From Ilyonectria destructans (lineage: Eukaryota; Ascomycota; Sordariomycetes; Hypocreales; Nectriaceae), in NCBI GenBank assembly GCA_020740775.1, contig JAHEWK010000014.1:1054001-1118000 (forward strand): a stretch of DNA of 64,000 nt, in the 5' to 3' direction. The translations under genes and the position numbers were made by a program. The notes below the pieces were generated by a model. It did not search any database. It worked only from the letters and a program-made list of their open reading frames with translations, and was not told the origin of the DNA. Shown here piece by piece: positions 13,843 through 29,000 of this stretch. The number at the start of each line of letters is the position of its first letter. The first letter of the stretch is position 1.

Positions 13843-15199
13843 TATATAGCAGAAAGCAGTAAGAGTTTTATATTAATATTAAGCTTTTTAGAGAAAATAT
13901 TAGCTAACTTACTTTAAGTATTTAGAATAAATAATATCTATTAAGGTAAGAGCTATAATTCCTTTTAATTTATAATATATAGAGTGGATTTTTTCTATAA
14001 AGTAGAAACTCTTTAGCAGTAGGATTATAGTCTTTATAGCTTTAATTTATAGTAAGATTAAACTAAAAAGGCAGTAAGAGCTATTAGTATACTTTAGAAG
14101 TTAGTATATAAATTAGTAGAGAGAGTTAAAGTTAAAAATATCTTTCTTTATTATTATAGCTATATTAAAATAATTAGTAAATAAATAGTTAAAAAGAAGA
14201 AAAAACTTATAGTTTATAAGTAACTTTAATCTAAATATAGTATTAATAATAATTAAAAGTAGTATTATTATAGAAATAGAAAACTATCTTTAGGTTAAAA
14301 GGGATTTAATCTATATAGAATTAAAACTAACTAATCTTACTATTTTATAAGATAGAATAAAGATAGAATATATACTAAATATTTATAACTTTAGTAGATT
14401 TTCTATATAAAGATAAATAGATTAAAATAATTAGAATTAAAATCTAAAAAATATTTTAAGAAGTATAATTAAATATCTACTCTAAATAAATATAATCTTA
14501 AGTAAAAGTTAAAGGTATTATAATATATAAAAAAGAAAATAAAGTTAAAAAGAAAAAAGTAAATAAAAAGAATAGTAGATAATATAGGTCTATAGAGTAA
14601 TAATAATAAAGAGAGAAAGAAGTTAAATTTAGATAGATATAGCTATATTTATATAGCTACTATATTATATAATCTTAATTACTTTTAATATAATTACTCT
14701 TTAAATAAAAAGTAATTAAACTAATAAGAATTTAAATACTATAAAAATTAGAAATTAATATTATACTTTATAAATATATTTAATTTTTCTATAAATACTA
14801 CTAATTATATTAATAATATTACTCTATTTATAATTAGAATCTCTATTTTTAAGACCTACTATTTCTAAATAATTAAGGCTTAATATTCTTAAGTAGGTTA
14901 ATTACTTTAGGGTATTTATAATTCTTATAATTAAGATTATTAACTACCTAATAAGAATACTATAGATTAATAGAGGGATTTTATAATAGAGGGGATATAT
15001 AGAGATCTAGTAGTAAATAAGAAATTAATAGTTAGCTAATATATAATCTAATTAAAAGGTAAAATTTAAATAATTAAATAGTATTACTTTTTTAATTAAG
15101 AAGAGGGGTAAGCTTTAATTCTATTATTATTAAAAATATATCTTTTTACTATCTGATTATTATTATTAAATTTCTTATAAATTATAATACCTTCTATCA
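13843..15199 (+). mobile_element. G1 3' fragment in plus orientation, with 3' LTR
   Basis: This stretch is the reverse complement of the 3' part of copy B (about 18,925-20,050), ending in a polypurine-like tract (agagggatt) and a 216-bp LTR at 14,984-15,199. The fragment sits head-to-head against the 5' LTR of copy A, so it came from a separate insertion or an inversion. No readable domain was identified in it. It is a truncated, RIP-mutated remnant. Confidence 0.6.
14984..15199 (+). repeat. G1 LTR, 216 bp (3' LTR)
   Basis: Same 216-bp repeat as the others but in plus orientation. It keeps the unmutated terminal ctatca, which fixes the original CA-type LTR end that RIP erased elsewhere. Confidence 0.75.
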
Positions 15200-15609
15200 G
15201 TATTATATATTCTTATTTTTATTAACTAATAAGGCCTCTATAAAGTCTTTAAAGAATTATTATAGCTTATTTAAATTAAACTTAGTAATTAGTTAGCTGG
15301 ATTTTACTAAAGTTTTAATCTGAGTGGGTATTTATATAATCTTTTTTATTCTATATTTCTATATTAATCTCCTAAAAGAAATAAAAATTAAAGAATTATA
15401 AGAGATAGCAGCTAAAAGCTAAAATTTGAAAAGAAATAGAACTTAAGGTAGATAAAATAGTATAATTAGACTTTAACTTAATAAGTCTATCTCTAGAGGC
15501 TTATCTCTCTACTATATATTAATCTCTAGCTTTAAGTGGGCCTACTTAAAGCTTAAACTTATAGGTTAATTCCTAAAGGTTCTAGTAGTAATCTGCTGGT
15601 ATCCTTACA
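15200..15609 (-). mobile_element. G2 LTR-end fragment
   Basis: About 410 bp homologous to the 5' end of G2 at about 8,080-8,486 and 41,280-41,675. It is the least mutated version of that end: minus-strand start TGTAAGGATACCAGCAG at 15,609. It is flanked by the G1 LTR and by G3 and is a solo fragment without internal domains. Confidence 0.6.
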
Positions 15610-17975
15610 CTAAAATATATTAATAGCCTAATAATCTAATTCTATATAGAATATATAGAATTTTAGGCTTTTTTATTCTATAGAAGAATCTCTAAAATAA
15701 TATTACTATAATACCCCTATAAATATAGTAAGTAGATAGTTAAATATATATTTATATATTACAGCCTCTTTAGTAGAAATAATCTCTTTAAATTAAAATT
15801 AAAAAACTATAGAAATATAGAGTATTACCTTAGTAATAAGTATATAGTTACTATAGCAGGATAATAGTATAGTAAAACAGTAAGATTAATATAATTTAAA
15901 TTAGTAGTAATACTTTAGATATAGTAAAATAAAAAAGAAAGAGTAAAAGCTATAGTAATTTTATAATAAAGGCTAAAATCTAACTGCTAAAACTACTAAA
16001 ATTAATATAGTCTTATTACTATAAATAAGTAAATAAAGATCTATAGATACTATTTAATCTTTTAAATTAATTAGACTTCTAAAGTAAAAATTACTTAATA
16101 CCCTAAGAAGATATTATAGTAATACTATAAAAATATCTAAATATTAATAATACTCTTACTATTATTAAAATCTATAGAAATATTAATATTAATAGTAACT
16201 AACTAAATCTTAATAAAAGTAATAAATTAGTAAAAAAGGCAGTTAATTTTAGTAGTTATAAAGCTATTATTAAAACTAGCTAGAGCTAATCTAATAGTAG
16301 ATACTTTCTTCTTTTAAATATTACTATAAGTAGTAATTATATACTGGTTATAGTAACTAAAAATCTTATTAATCTTTACTAGCTTCTTAAGTTAAAATCA
16401 GATTAGTAAAAGCTAAAGTAAAGCTATAAAAATATCTATATAAAGAAAAATTCTAAAAGTAGATATTAAAATATAATACTATTAAAGTAAAGTAAAAAAT
16501 AGATATTTAGTAGGAATTATAAGCTTAGTAAAAGTATTAACAGACTAGAAGATATTAAAAGGGTAACTATAGAGATATTATAAAGAAAAATCTATATAAA
16601 AATAAATATACTTACTCTTTATATAGTAGGTATAATATCTATTAAAACCTAAAAGAAAGTTAGCTACTAAATAACTATTATAATAATACTATAAAAAGAA
16701 TATACTATAGATAAAGTAGAAGTATCTAAATAGAATATAAATTAATATAAATTAAGTATAATAGAGATATAGATTAAAGTAGTAACTTCTAACCTTTTAG
16801 AATAAAGTTAGTATAGATATTATAGTAGAAATAAAAAAAGATAACCTTAAAATAAAAAATCTTAAAAGCCTTATAGAGAGAGGTAAACTTAAAGAAAAAA
16901 ACTAAAGTAATAGCCTTTTTAAAATTATTACTATTAGTAAAAGTTTATATAGCTATATTAATAGCCTACTAGATAGTCTTTTTAGCTTACTATATCTTAA
17001 TATAAATAGCAGTAATAGCCTTCTTTTAAATAAAGAATAGATAAAATATAATAGTAGAAATTAAAAAGAAGTTATAAAGAAAATAAAATAGTAATAGTAG
17101 AATATTATAAAGAAGAATAAAATTAAGTAAATAATAGAATAAATAGATAGAAACTAAATAAATATTAATAAGAACTAAATAATATTATAGAAAGTATATA
17201 GCAGAATAAAAAGAATATATAAAAATAGCTATAGTAGGAATAATAATAGGGATAATAATAAGAAAAAAAGAAAAAAAAGAAAAAAATAAAGAGAAAAAAA
17301 GCTCTTTATAAAGCTAAAAAAAGAAACTTTAAGTAAATTTAAAAGCTTTAATTTAAAATCTATAAAAAAGAAACTATAAAAAAAGTAATTAAATATCTAA
17401 TTAGAAAGTAAGAAATAAGTAAGAATAGATATTAATATAATACTACTAAAATAGCCCCTATTATACTATATAACTTACTCTAGCTAGAGATAATAAAGCT
17501 AAAGTATTAAATAATTACCAGTATAAATTTAATATCTAAATATAAGTTAATACCAGTTAGTATATAATAATTATATAACTATAAGAGCAGCCTAAAGAAA
17601 GAAGAAGCCAGCCTAATATAGCTAGTAGTAGCTAGAGGGCTATTATACTGCCTGCTAAGCTATAAAAGAAAGATAGAAGTTTAATTCTAGCTGTTATAAC
17701 TCTAAAGAGACCCCTTTAATAGTGTTTTTATAACCTAAAGGTATTAAATTAAATAGAGGGTAATTTATATATATATAAATCTAAATAAAGCTAATAATAA
17801 ATTTATTAGTATAAACCTAATAATAATAAGTAGCCCTTAGGGGTAATAAAATAAAATTATAATATGATTTTTATTTTATAGCTAGAAATAGCTTTTAGGT
17901 TTTTTCCTACTAATTTAATAAAAAGGGATTCTATAGACCTAAATATAGATAAAATAGTATATACTAAATAAATAA
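15610..17975 (+). mobile_element. Retroposon G3, copy 1 (5'-truncated, TAAA-type tail)
   Basis: About 2.35 kb that is the reverse complement of 34,502 to about 36,850, ending in actaaataaataaa. The second copy starts about 140 bp further upstream, so this one is 5'-truncated, as is usual for LINE-type retroposons. The stretch 17,440-17,750 is less RIP-mutated than its surroundings. No reverse transcriptase or other domain could be read with confidence, so LINE identity rests on tail, truncation and the target-site duplication of copy 2. It sits inside a plus-strand G1 fragment. Confidence 0.55.
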
Positions 17976-18708
17976 AAATATTTTTATTTTTTTAAAAAAA
18001 ATTAGAATTTCTATATAAAATATCTCTAATAGATATTTAATTAATTCTATAAAGCTAATTTTTTTATTAAATAATTTAAATATTTTTTTTATTAATATAA
18101 AATAAAATATTTTAAATTTATTCTTTTAAATAAAAAGATTTTAATAGATTTTAAAAGAATTTAAATAATAATTAAATAAAAAGAATTTAAAATCTTTTAA
18201 AAAATTTAAATATTTTTAGAATTTTATAATCTTTTTTATAAATTTATCTATAAATATTTAGAAATTACTATATCTTTAAGTAATTTACTAAAAAAGAATA
18301 TAAATAGAAAGAAATTAAAATATATTTTATTAAATAAATTTAAAAAAAAAGATATTTTATTAATTTATTTAAGCTTTTTAAAAGATATTACTCTTAAGAT
18401 ATTATAATCTATTTTTTTTATTTATTTAAAAATTAATATCTTTATATTTATAATAATTAAAATTACTTTTTAATTTAATAAATAAAAATTATATTATTTT
18501 TTTACCTTTTAATTATAGAAATTTAAAAAATTTAAATTTAAATATAATATTTTAAATTAGAAATTAATAGCTATTATAAAGATATTTAAATATTAATAAT
18601 ATTATCTTAAAGAGGCTATAATTTCTATTAAAATTTTAAGTAATTATTTTAATTTATAAAATTTTATAAAAACTTTTAAATTTAATAGTAAGTAGATTAA
18701 TATAATAC
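17976..18708 (+). mobile_element. G1 reverse transcriptase / RNase H fragment, plus orientation
   Basis: Reverse complement of G1 copy A from about 11,160 (YLDD region) to about 10,450. It starts exactly after the G3 tail and stops at the G1 LTR at 18,709. It represents the right half of a G1 pol gene split by the G3 insertion; the left half is not present next to it. Confidence 0.6.
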
Positions 18709-18924
18709 TAATAGAGAGTATTACAATTTATAAGAGATTTAATAATAATAGTTAGATAGTAAAAAGATATATTTCTAATAATAATAGAATTAAAGCTTAT
18801 TCCTCTTTTTAATTAAAAAGGTAATACTATTTAATTATTTAAATTTTACCTTTTAGTTAGATTATATATTAGCTAACTATTAATTTCTTATTTACTACTA
18901 GACCTCTATATATCCCCTTTATTA
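18709..18924 (-). repeat. G1 LTR, 216 bp
   Basis: 3' LTR of copy B. Ends taatag and tttatta correspond to the inverted termini of the family; length 216 bp. Confidence 0.75.
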
Positions 18925-21900
18925 TAAGATCCCCCTATTAACCTATAGTATTCTTATTAGATAGTTAATAGTCTTAATTATAGAAATTATAAATACCCTA
19001 AAATAATTAATCTATTTAGAGGTATTAAATCTTAATTATCTAAAAATAGTAAGTCTTAAAAATAGAAATCTTAATTATAAGTAAAATAATATTATTAATA
19101 TAATTAGTAGTATTTATAAAGAAATTAAATATATTTATAAATTATAATATTAATTTCTAATTTTTATAGTATCTAAATTCTTATTAGCTTAATTGCTTTT
19201 TATTTAGAAAGTAATTATATTAAGAGTAATTAAGATTATATAATATAGTAGCTATATAAATATAGCTATATCTATCTAAATTTAATTTCTTTTTCTCTTT
19301 ATTATTATTACTCTATAGGTCTATATTACCTACTATTCTTTCTATTTACTTTCTTCTTTTTAATTTTATTTTCTTTTTTATATATTATAGTATTTTTAAT
19401 TTCTACTTAAGGCTATACTTATTTAGAATAAATATCTAGCTATACTTCTTAAAGTATCTTTTAGGCTTTAATTTTAATTATTTTAGTCTATTTATCTCTA
19501 TATAAAGAGTTTACTAAAGTTATAGATATTTAGTATATACTCTATTTTTATTCTATCTTATAAAATAGTAAAGCTAATTAGTTTTAGTTCTATATAAATT
19601 AAATCCCTTTTAACCTAAAGATAATTTTTTATCTCTATAATAATATTACTTCTAATTATTATTAATACTATATTTAAACTAAAGCTACTTATAAACTATA
19701 AGTTTTCTCTTTTTCTTAACTATTTATTTACTAATTATTTTAATATAGCTATAATAATAAAGAGAGATATCTTTAATTTTAGCTCTCTTTATTAATTTAT
19801 ATACTAACTTCTAAAGTATATTAATAGCTTTTACTACCTTTTTAGCTTAATCTTACTATAAATTAAAATTATAAAGACTATAATCTTACTACTAAAGAGT
19901 TTCTACTCTATAGAGAAGATTTACTCTATATATTATAGGTTAAAAAGAACTATAACTTTTATCTTAATAGGTATTATTTGTTTTAAATACTTAAAGTAAG
20001 TTAGCTAATATTTTCTCTAGAAAGCTTAATTTTAATATAAAATTCTTACTGCTTTCTGCTATATTATTCTAGCTATCTATAAGTTCTTTAGTAATATATA
20101 CTAAACTATAAGTATTACCTCTAACTTCTTAATATAAATATTACTAATAGTCTATCTTAAAAAAATAATATTTAGAATATCTAAAATTAAATTAATTACT
20201 AATATTCTTAATTACCTATATTAAATATAGAGTTTTCTATTTAAATAGCAGTTAAGGCTATATTTTATTAGAAGATTAAACTTATTATTAGTAATATCTA
20301 TAAGAATAAAAGTAATTAGAATTAAACTCTTTCTCTTATTTAAAGATAACTGCTAGCTGAGATTTTACTTTAAGTTTCTATTATTAAATTTTAAGTAGCT
20401 TTAGCTATATCTCTTCCTACTATTAAGAATAAAATTATTTAGAAGGAAATTATAGTATTAAATAAAAAGAATAAAAATAAAAAAAAACCTAAATTCTTTT
20501 TTACTTCTTATTAAAATTTATATTATTATATTCTTAATTATTAGCTATTTAAAATAAAGTAAATTTAAACTCTAATTATAGAGGTTTTTTTCTTATAGAT
20601 ATTAATAGTTTCTTTTTTATATACTTTAATATTAATTAAACTTTAAATTTTAACTTTAATTAATTAGTTATTAGAGCTTTTTATAGTCTTTTTTATTTTA
20701 CTAGTAACTTCTTATTTTATAATTTTCCTTTTAGATAACTATATTTTTACTTAAGTTTTATAGCTACTTTAATATACTTCTTAATTAATTCTTATATACT
20801 CTCTATATTATCTTTAGTAACCTACTAATTATACTCTAATAGTTAGTTTTTCTATTTAATTAAAAAGTAATTTACCTTCTACTATTATTATTTATTTTTT
20901 ACTTTTTCTACTTTCTACTAAAAGTTAGTTTCTTTAAGATTTAAAATTAATAGTAATTTAAGTTAATTTTAATTTCTAAGGTATTAGAATTTTAAAAGGC
21001 TAATATAGAATATATTATAAATATAATTATATTTATCTAAAAGGGCTAAATAGTATATTTATAATTTAATTTTCTTAAGAATTTAAAATAGACTAATTCT
21101 TTTTAATATTAATTTATATTTTTCTTTTTTAATATTAAGGTTTTTTATTATAAGACTAACTAAACTGCTAATTATAAGAAAAATATCCTTATATTATTTA
21201 TTATAATTATCTATCTATCTTTTTATAGCTTTTTTCTAATACTCTTTAAGATTTTTATATAGCTTTTTAAAATAATATACTTTTATATTAGCCTTTAGTA
21301 CCCCCCTTTTAAGTATATTATTCTTAATATATAAATTTAAATTAAAAAGATAGTCTATTAAGATTTTAAAAAAGAAGAATCTAATTATATTATTCTTAAT
21401 ATTATTATATATATATTATACTAACTGTAATAATACTATTTAATTACTTTATTATTTATTAATAAAGTATCTTAAGTAATACTTTAAAATTTAGTTTATT
21501 CCCTCTATTTATCTATTAATTTATAGATAAAATATTATTAAAAGATATCTTTTAATATTACTTTAATAGTATAATTTAAACTAGAAATTACTTATAAATA
21601 TTAAGCTTTTATTACTTATAATTCCCCTAGGGGATCTATATTTTAATTTAATCTTATTATAAAAGAGTTCTACTAATTTTACTATATTAATTATTATCTA
21701 AATAGAAAAAAATACTATATACTTTATATATTAGTTAATTATTACTAGAATTATATTAACTTTTTTTTCTTTTTATTAAATTAATAGAAATTCTATAATA
21801 AAGTTTATTAAGATTTCTTATTAAAGTTAATTTAATATTAAAAATAATATAAACTTATTAAAAAGTTTATATTTTTTTACTATAGATTCTTAATAGACTG

Positions 21901-24900
21901 TATATATCTATATCTAATTTTTAATATTCTTATTTATTTCTATTTAATAGAAATATCTTTAGAGAAAAATTTAAGTTCTTTTAGTCTTCAAATAGCCAGT
22001 AAAGAGATTATTATAATATAATTATAGAAAAATATACTTTATAATTTCTTTATTTAAAATAAATAATTATTACTTATAATAAAGTAATTTATTTCTAATA
22101 AATTAAAATTTACTCTTTTAAATTATTATTATAAAGTTATTTCTTTTTTAATATTATATTTTTAGATTTTTATTCTAAAGAAACTAAATTAACTTTATAA
22201 TTAAATAGAATATTACTATCTTATAGACTCCTTCTTAAAATATAGTCTTTTTAACTATTAGAAGAAAGATAGATAGCTTATAGTCTATCTTCTTTTAGGT
22301 CTAATAGATTTAATTTTTTAAAATTAATTTACTTAATATACTCTTTAGGGTATTTATAGATATATTCTTTTTATCTATATTAATATTCTTCTAATCTGAA
22401 GTTTTTTATTTTATTTAATTAGAATTCTTTTTATTCTTTAGAATCTAAATTATTTCTATTTTAACTAATTAATATTCTAATTAGTTAAGCAGTTTAATAT
22501 TTAAGGACTTTTTACTTTTAAATTTAAACTATTTTAATAGACTATTAGCTAGATTTATTTTTTTAAATTTATATTTTATTATAAAGTTATAAAATATAAA
22601 GTAGATATACTATTTAGTCTATTTACTATTAAGCCTAAAAGTTTTTATAAAATTTTATAAATTAAAATAATTACTTAGAATCTTAATAGAAATTATAGCC
22701 TCTTTAAGATAATATTATTAATATTTAAATAACTCTATAATAGCTATTAATTTTTAATTTAGAGTATTATATTTTAATTTAGGTTTTTTAAATTTCTATA
22801 ATTAGAAAATAAAAAGATAGTATAATTCTTATTTATTAAATTAAAAAGTAATTCTAGCTATTATAAACCTAAAGGTATTAATCTCTAAATAGATAGAAAG
22901 AAATAGATTATAGTATCTTAAAAATAGTACTTTTTAAAAAGCTTAAATAAGCTGGTAAAATACTTCTCTTTTAATTTTATTTAATAAAATATATTTTAAT
23001 TTTTTTCTATTTATATTTTTCTTTAGGAAATTACTTAAAGATATAGTAATCTCTAAATATCTATAAATAAATTTATAATAGAAGTTATAAAATCCTAAGA
23101 ATATTTAAATCTCTTAAAAGATTTTAAATTTTTTTTATTTAGCTATTATTTAAACTCTCTTAAAGTCTATTAATATTCTTTTATTTAAAAGGATAAACTT
23201 AAGGTATTCTATTTTATATTAATAAAAAGAGTATTTAAATAGTTTAATAAAAAGTTTGACTTTATAAAGTTAATTAAATATCTATTAGAGATATTTTATA
23301 TAGAAATTCTAATTCTTTAAAAAAATAAGAATATTATTTAAATAAATTATATAAATAGTATTTAGTAGGCTTTATAAAGCTTAATAAATATAATTCTAAA
23401 ATATAGTAGGAATATTTATAAATTTAAATAGTATTATTAAATACTTAAAGTAGCTATATTAAATATAAAATACTATTTTCTATTTATTATCTTCTTAAAT
23501 ATATATATAAAAATAGATATTCTTAATATTAATCTTTAAGAAGAATTTTATATTTTTTATATAGTCTATAATTTCTATTATTAAAGGTAAAAAATATTAA
23601 TTTTTCTTAATAATAATATTTAATTTCTAATAATTTATATAAAGCTTTAAACTTCTATTTAATTTTAATATAAATAGTATAGAAGTTTCTACTAAACTTT
23701 TTAAGAAGTAAATATAGCTATTAGTTAGACTCTTTTTAATATAGTTTTAAAAAGTCTATAGTTTCTTTAGAAATAGAGAGTATATTAGTCTAAAAGGGGG
23801 CTTCTTATTAAAAAGTAACTTAATATTATAATTTATAGCTTAATAATAAAATAAGATTTTAAAACTTTTAGTTAAGAAGATATCTTAGTAATTTAAAAGC
23901 TTAAAAAGTAAGTTAAAATTTTCTTTCTTACTTTAAAGATTATTACTAGAAATTTAAAAGGATTTATTTAAAATTATAATTCTATAGACTTTTATAGTAT
24001 TTTTATATAGTTATTTAAATTTATATTTAGAAATAGTTTTTAGGCTAGTCTAAAATATCTTAAATATCTATATTTAATTTACTAAATTCTAATAGATAGC
24101 TAGATCTCTTAGAGTTAATATTAATAATAGTAAGAAGCTTTTTAAAAAAGTTAAATCCCTTTTAATTTTAATTATTATCTATATAAAGATTTTAATCTAA
24201 CTCTATATATTTATTATCTTAAAAGAGATAATTTAAGCTTACTTTATCTAAATTTTATATTCTCTAATAGCCTTTAAATTTAAAATCTAAATCTTCTTTT
24301 TTTAAAGATATAGATAAATAGCTAGCTAATTACTAATAGAATTTACTTCTACCTTTAAATTTAAAACTCTATAAATCTTAATAAATTCTCTATATCTAAT
24401 TATAATCTTAATAGTTATTTACAGTTTAACTTTAAGAGTTAATTTATTAGTCTCTATTAAGTTATTTATATTAATTAATTATCTTTTTTCTTTTTTTTTA
24501 CTTTAATCTTATTAACTTTAAGTTTCTTTTTTTTCTTTTTAGAGTATTTAGATATAAAGTACTTTTTATTATTATAAATATAGTACTTTTAGACTTTACT
24601 ATTATAATCTTTTAGATTTTTTCTTTTTTTTTTTAAATTAGAATTATTTTTCTATTAATTATCTTAACTATTATAATAATCTTTTATAAAGAGAGAATTT
24701 ATACTATTTTTTCTTATAAACTTTAGAGATTACTCTATATTATCTTAATTTAATTTTTTCTTCTTATTATATCTATATTTAATATTCTAAATTTAAATAG
24801 TAAAAATTACTATTTCCTTCTATTTCTTTAGAATTTAAATATTACTCTAAAGAAAAATAGCCTTATAAAAATTTAATTAAAATTTAATAAAAAAATAATT

Positions 24901-25792
24901 AGCCTAATACTTATTAGCAGCTAGTAGGCTATATTTCTTAAGGAAATTAAAATAGATATAGAAATTATATAGAGATTAATTCTCTCTTTATTTAGCTACT
25001 TCTATTTTATATATAATATTAATTATATAATTTCTAAGGTTCTTTAGTAATTCTTCTATCTATTTTTTAAATTTATTCTAACTATTTTAAAAGTATTTAG
25101 CTATAATAGGATTTTAAGTATTAATATATTAAAATTAATAGATTTAGCTTTTAATTTCTATATTATTTAATATCTTAAAAATCTTCTAGCTGCCTAAATA
25201 ATATATTCTTAATACTCTAATAAAAACTTACTCTATGTTTTATAGCTATTTAAATTACTTTTAGACTGTAATTAGAATCTTAAGAAGTATAATATTTTTT
25301 ACTTTTAATTTTAATTTATTCTTTAAGTTTAACTTAATAGTAAATCTATAGTTCTTCTATTTCTTTCTTTTTTAAGATAAAATATAGAATTAGAATTATC
25401 TTAAAGAGATTTTAATTAATACTATTTTAGCTTTTTTAAATTTAGCTTAAATTTTTTTTTTTTTATAGTTTTTTTATTTATATAGTCTTTATACTAATAG
25501 GCTCTCTAATAGGTATTTATATTAGTAATTATATAGATTTTTAGGTATATTTAAATTTAAAATCTAAAAGTTCTTTATTATTAGCCTCTCTTAATATATA
25601 ATTAAAAGGGCTTCTACTTATAGAAATAGTTAATATCTTTTTTAAATTCCCTCTAATTTTTTTATAGATTAAAAATATCTTAAAGATAAATATTACTAAA
25701 GATAGTAAATTTACTACTATTTTTCTATAGGTATACTTAAATACTATTTTTATAATTTAAATAACTATAAAAAAAGCTTTAAAATATAATAC

Positions 25793-26008
25793 TAATAGAG
25801 AGTATTATAATTTATAAGGAATTTAATAATAATAGTTAGATAGTAAAAAGGTATATTTCTAATAATAATAGAATTAAAGCTTATTTTTCTTCTTAATTAA
25901 AAGAATAATACTATTTAATTATTTAAGTTTTATCTTTTAGTTAGATTATATATCAGCTAACTATTAATTCCTTATTTACTATTAGACCTCTATATATCCC
26001 CTCTATTA
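25793..26008 (-). repeat. G1 LTR, 216 bp, shared by copies B and C
   Basis: 5' LTR of copy B and 3' LTR of copy C. Interior sequence of G1 follows immediately on both sides. Confidence 0.75.
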
Positions 26009-29000
26009 TATCTTAGTAGGTATTATTTATTCTAAATATTTAAAGTAAATTAATTAATATTTTCTTTAGAAAGCTTAATTCTAATATAAAATTCTTATTA
26101 CTTTTTACTATACTACTCTAGCTATCTATAAGTCCTTTAGTAATATATACTGAATTATAAGTACTACCTCTAACTTCTTAATATAAGTATTACTAATAGT
26201 TTATTTTAGGGAAATAATATTTAGAATACTTAAAATTAGATTAATTATTAGTATTTTTAATTACTTATATTAAATATAAAGTTTTCTACTTAAATAGTAA
26301 TTAAGGCTATATTTTATTAGAAGATTAAAATTATTACTAATAATATCTATAAGAATAAAAATAATTAGAGTTAAGCTCTTTCTCTTATTTAGAGATAACT
26401 ACTAGTTAAGATTTTACTTTAGATTTTTACTATTAAATTTTAAATAGCTTTAGCTATACCTCTTTCTATTATTAAGAATAAGATTATTTAAAAGGAAATT
26501 ATAGTACTAAATAAAAAGAAATTTGAATTTTTTTTTACTTTTTATTAAGATTTATATTATTATATTCTTAATTATTAGCTATTTAAAATAAAGTAAATTT
26601 AAACTCTAATTATAGGGGGTTTTTCTTTTATAGATATTAATAGTTTCTTTTTTATATATTTTAATATTAATTAAATCTTAAGTTTTAATCTTAATTAATT
26701 AGTTATTAGAGCTTTTTATAGTCTTTTTTATTTTACTAATAACTTTTTATTTTATAATTTTTCTTTTAAGTAACTATACTTTTATTTAAATTTTATAGCT
26801 ACTTTAGTATATTTCTTAATTAATTTTTATATACTCTCTATATTATCTTTAGTAACCTACTAATTATACTCTAATAGCTAGTCTTTCTATTTAATTAAGA
26901 AGTAATTTATCCTCTATTTTTATTATTTATTTTTTATTTTTTTTACTTTCTATTAAGAGTTAATTTCTTTAAGGTTTAAAATTAATAGTAATTTAAGTTA
27001 GTTTTAATTCCTAAGGTATTAAAGTTCTAAAAGGCTGATATAGAATATATTATAAATATAATTATATTTATCTAAAAGGGCTAAATAGTATACTTATAAT
27101 TTAATTTTCTTAAGAATTTAAAATAAATTAATTCTTTTTAATATTAATTTATATTTTTCTTTTTTAATATTAAGATTTTTTATTATAAGGCTAATTAGGC
27201 TGCTAATTATAAGGGAAATATTCTTATATTATTTATTATAATTATCTATCTATCTTTTTATAGCTTTTTTTTAATACTCTTTAAGATTCTTATATAGCTC
27301 TTTAAGATAATATACTTTTATACCAGCCTTTAGTACCCTCCTTCTAAATATATTATTTTTAATATATAGATTTAAATTAAAAAGGTAGTTTATTAAGATT
27401 TTAAAAGGGGAGAATTTAATTATATTATTCTTAGTATTATTATATATATATTATACTAACTATAATAATACTATCTAATTACTTTATTATTTATTAATAA
27501 AGTATCTTAAGTAATATTTTAAGATTTAGTTTATTCTTTCTATTTATCTATTAATTTATAGATAAAATATTATTAAAAGATATCTTTTAATATTACTTTA
27601 GTAGTATAATTTAAACTAGAAATTATTTATAAATATTAAGTCTCTATTACTTATAATTCCCCTAGGGGATTTATATCTTAATTTAATCTTATTATAGAAG
27701 AATTCTACTAATTTTACTATATTATTTATTATTTAAATAGAAAGAAATACTATATACTTTATATATTAATTAATTATTATTAGAATTATATTAACCTTTT
27801 TTTCTTCCTACTAAATTAATAAAAATTCTATAATAAAGTCTATTAAAATTTCTTATTAAAATTAATCTAATATTAAAAGTAATATAAGCTTACTAAAGAG
27901 TTTATATCTTTTTACTATAGCTTTTTAATAGACTGTATATATTTATATTTAATTTTTAATATCTTTATTTATTTCTATTTAATAGAAATATCTTTAGAGA
28001 AGAATTTAAATTCTTTTAGTCTTAAAATAGCCAATAAAGAGATTATTATAATATAGTTATAAAAGAATATACTTTATAGTTTTTTTATTTAGAATAAATA
28101 ATTATTATTTATAATAAAGTAATTTATCTCTAATAGACTAAAATTTACTCTTTTAAGTTATTATTATAGAGTTACTTCTCTTTTAATATTATATCTTTAG
28201 GTTTTTATTCTAAAGGAATTAAATTAACTCTATAATTAGATAGAATATTACTATTTTATAAATCCCTTTTTAAAATATAGTCTTTTTAACTATTAGAAGG
28301 AAGATAAATAGCTTATAGTCTATCTTTTTTTAGGCCTAATAGATTTAATTTTTTAAAGTTAATTTACTTAATATACTCTTTAGGAGATTTATAGATAAAT
28401 TCTTCTTATTTATATTAATATCCTTTTAATCTTAAGCTTTTTATTTTATTTAATTAGAATTTTTTTTATTCTTTAGAATTTAAATTATTTTAATTTTAGC
28501 TAATTAATATCTTAATTAATTAAGTAATTTAATATTTAGAGGCTTTTTATTTTTAAATTTAAACTATCTTAATAAACTATTAGTTAGATTTATCTTTTTA
28601 AGTTTATACTTTATTATAAAATTATAAAATATAAGGTAAATATACTATCTAGCCTACTTACTATTAAGCTTAAGAGTTTTTATAAAACTTTATAAATTAA
28701 AATAATTACTTAGAATTTTAATAGAAGTTATAGCCTCTTTAAGATAGTATTACTAATATTTAAATAGCTTTATAATAGCTATTAATTCCTAATTTAGAAT
28801 ATTATATTCTAATTTAAATTCTTTAAATTTCTATAATTAAAAGATAAAAAGATAGTATAATTCTTACTTATTAAACTAAAAAGTAATTTTAGCTATTATA
28901 AATCTAAAGATATTAATCTTTAAGTAGATAAAAAGAGACAGATTATAGTATCTTAAAAGTAATACCTTTTAAAAAGCTTAAATAAATTAATAAAATATTT

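Larger units (their letters stand above)
18709..26008 (-). mobile_element. Ty3/Gypsy retrotransposon G1, copy B (complete, 7.3 kb, RIP-destroyed)
   Basis: This is the longest G1 copy, with 216-bp LTRs at both ends (18,709-18,924 and 25,793-26,008) and a 6,868-bp interior. On the minus strand, RT relics lie at about 23,690-23,190 and integrase relics at about 21,900-21,480, collinear with copies A and C. A polypurine-like tract (minus-strand aatagggggat) precedes the 3' LTR. It carries about 1.0 kb at its 3' side (18,925-19,963) that copy C lacks. Its 5' LTR is at the same time the 3' LTR of copy C. No open frame survives. Confidence 0.75.
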
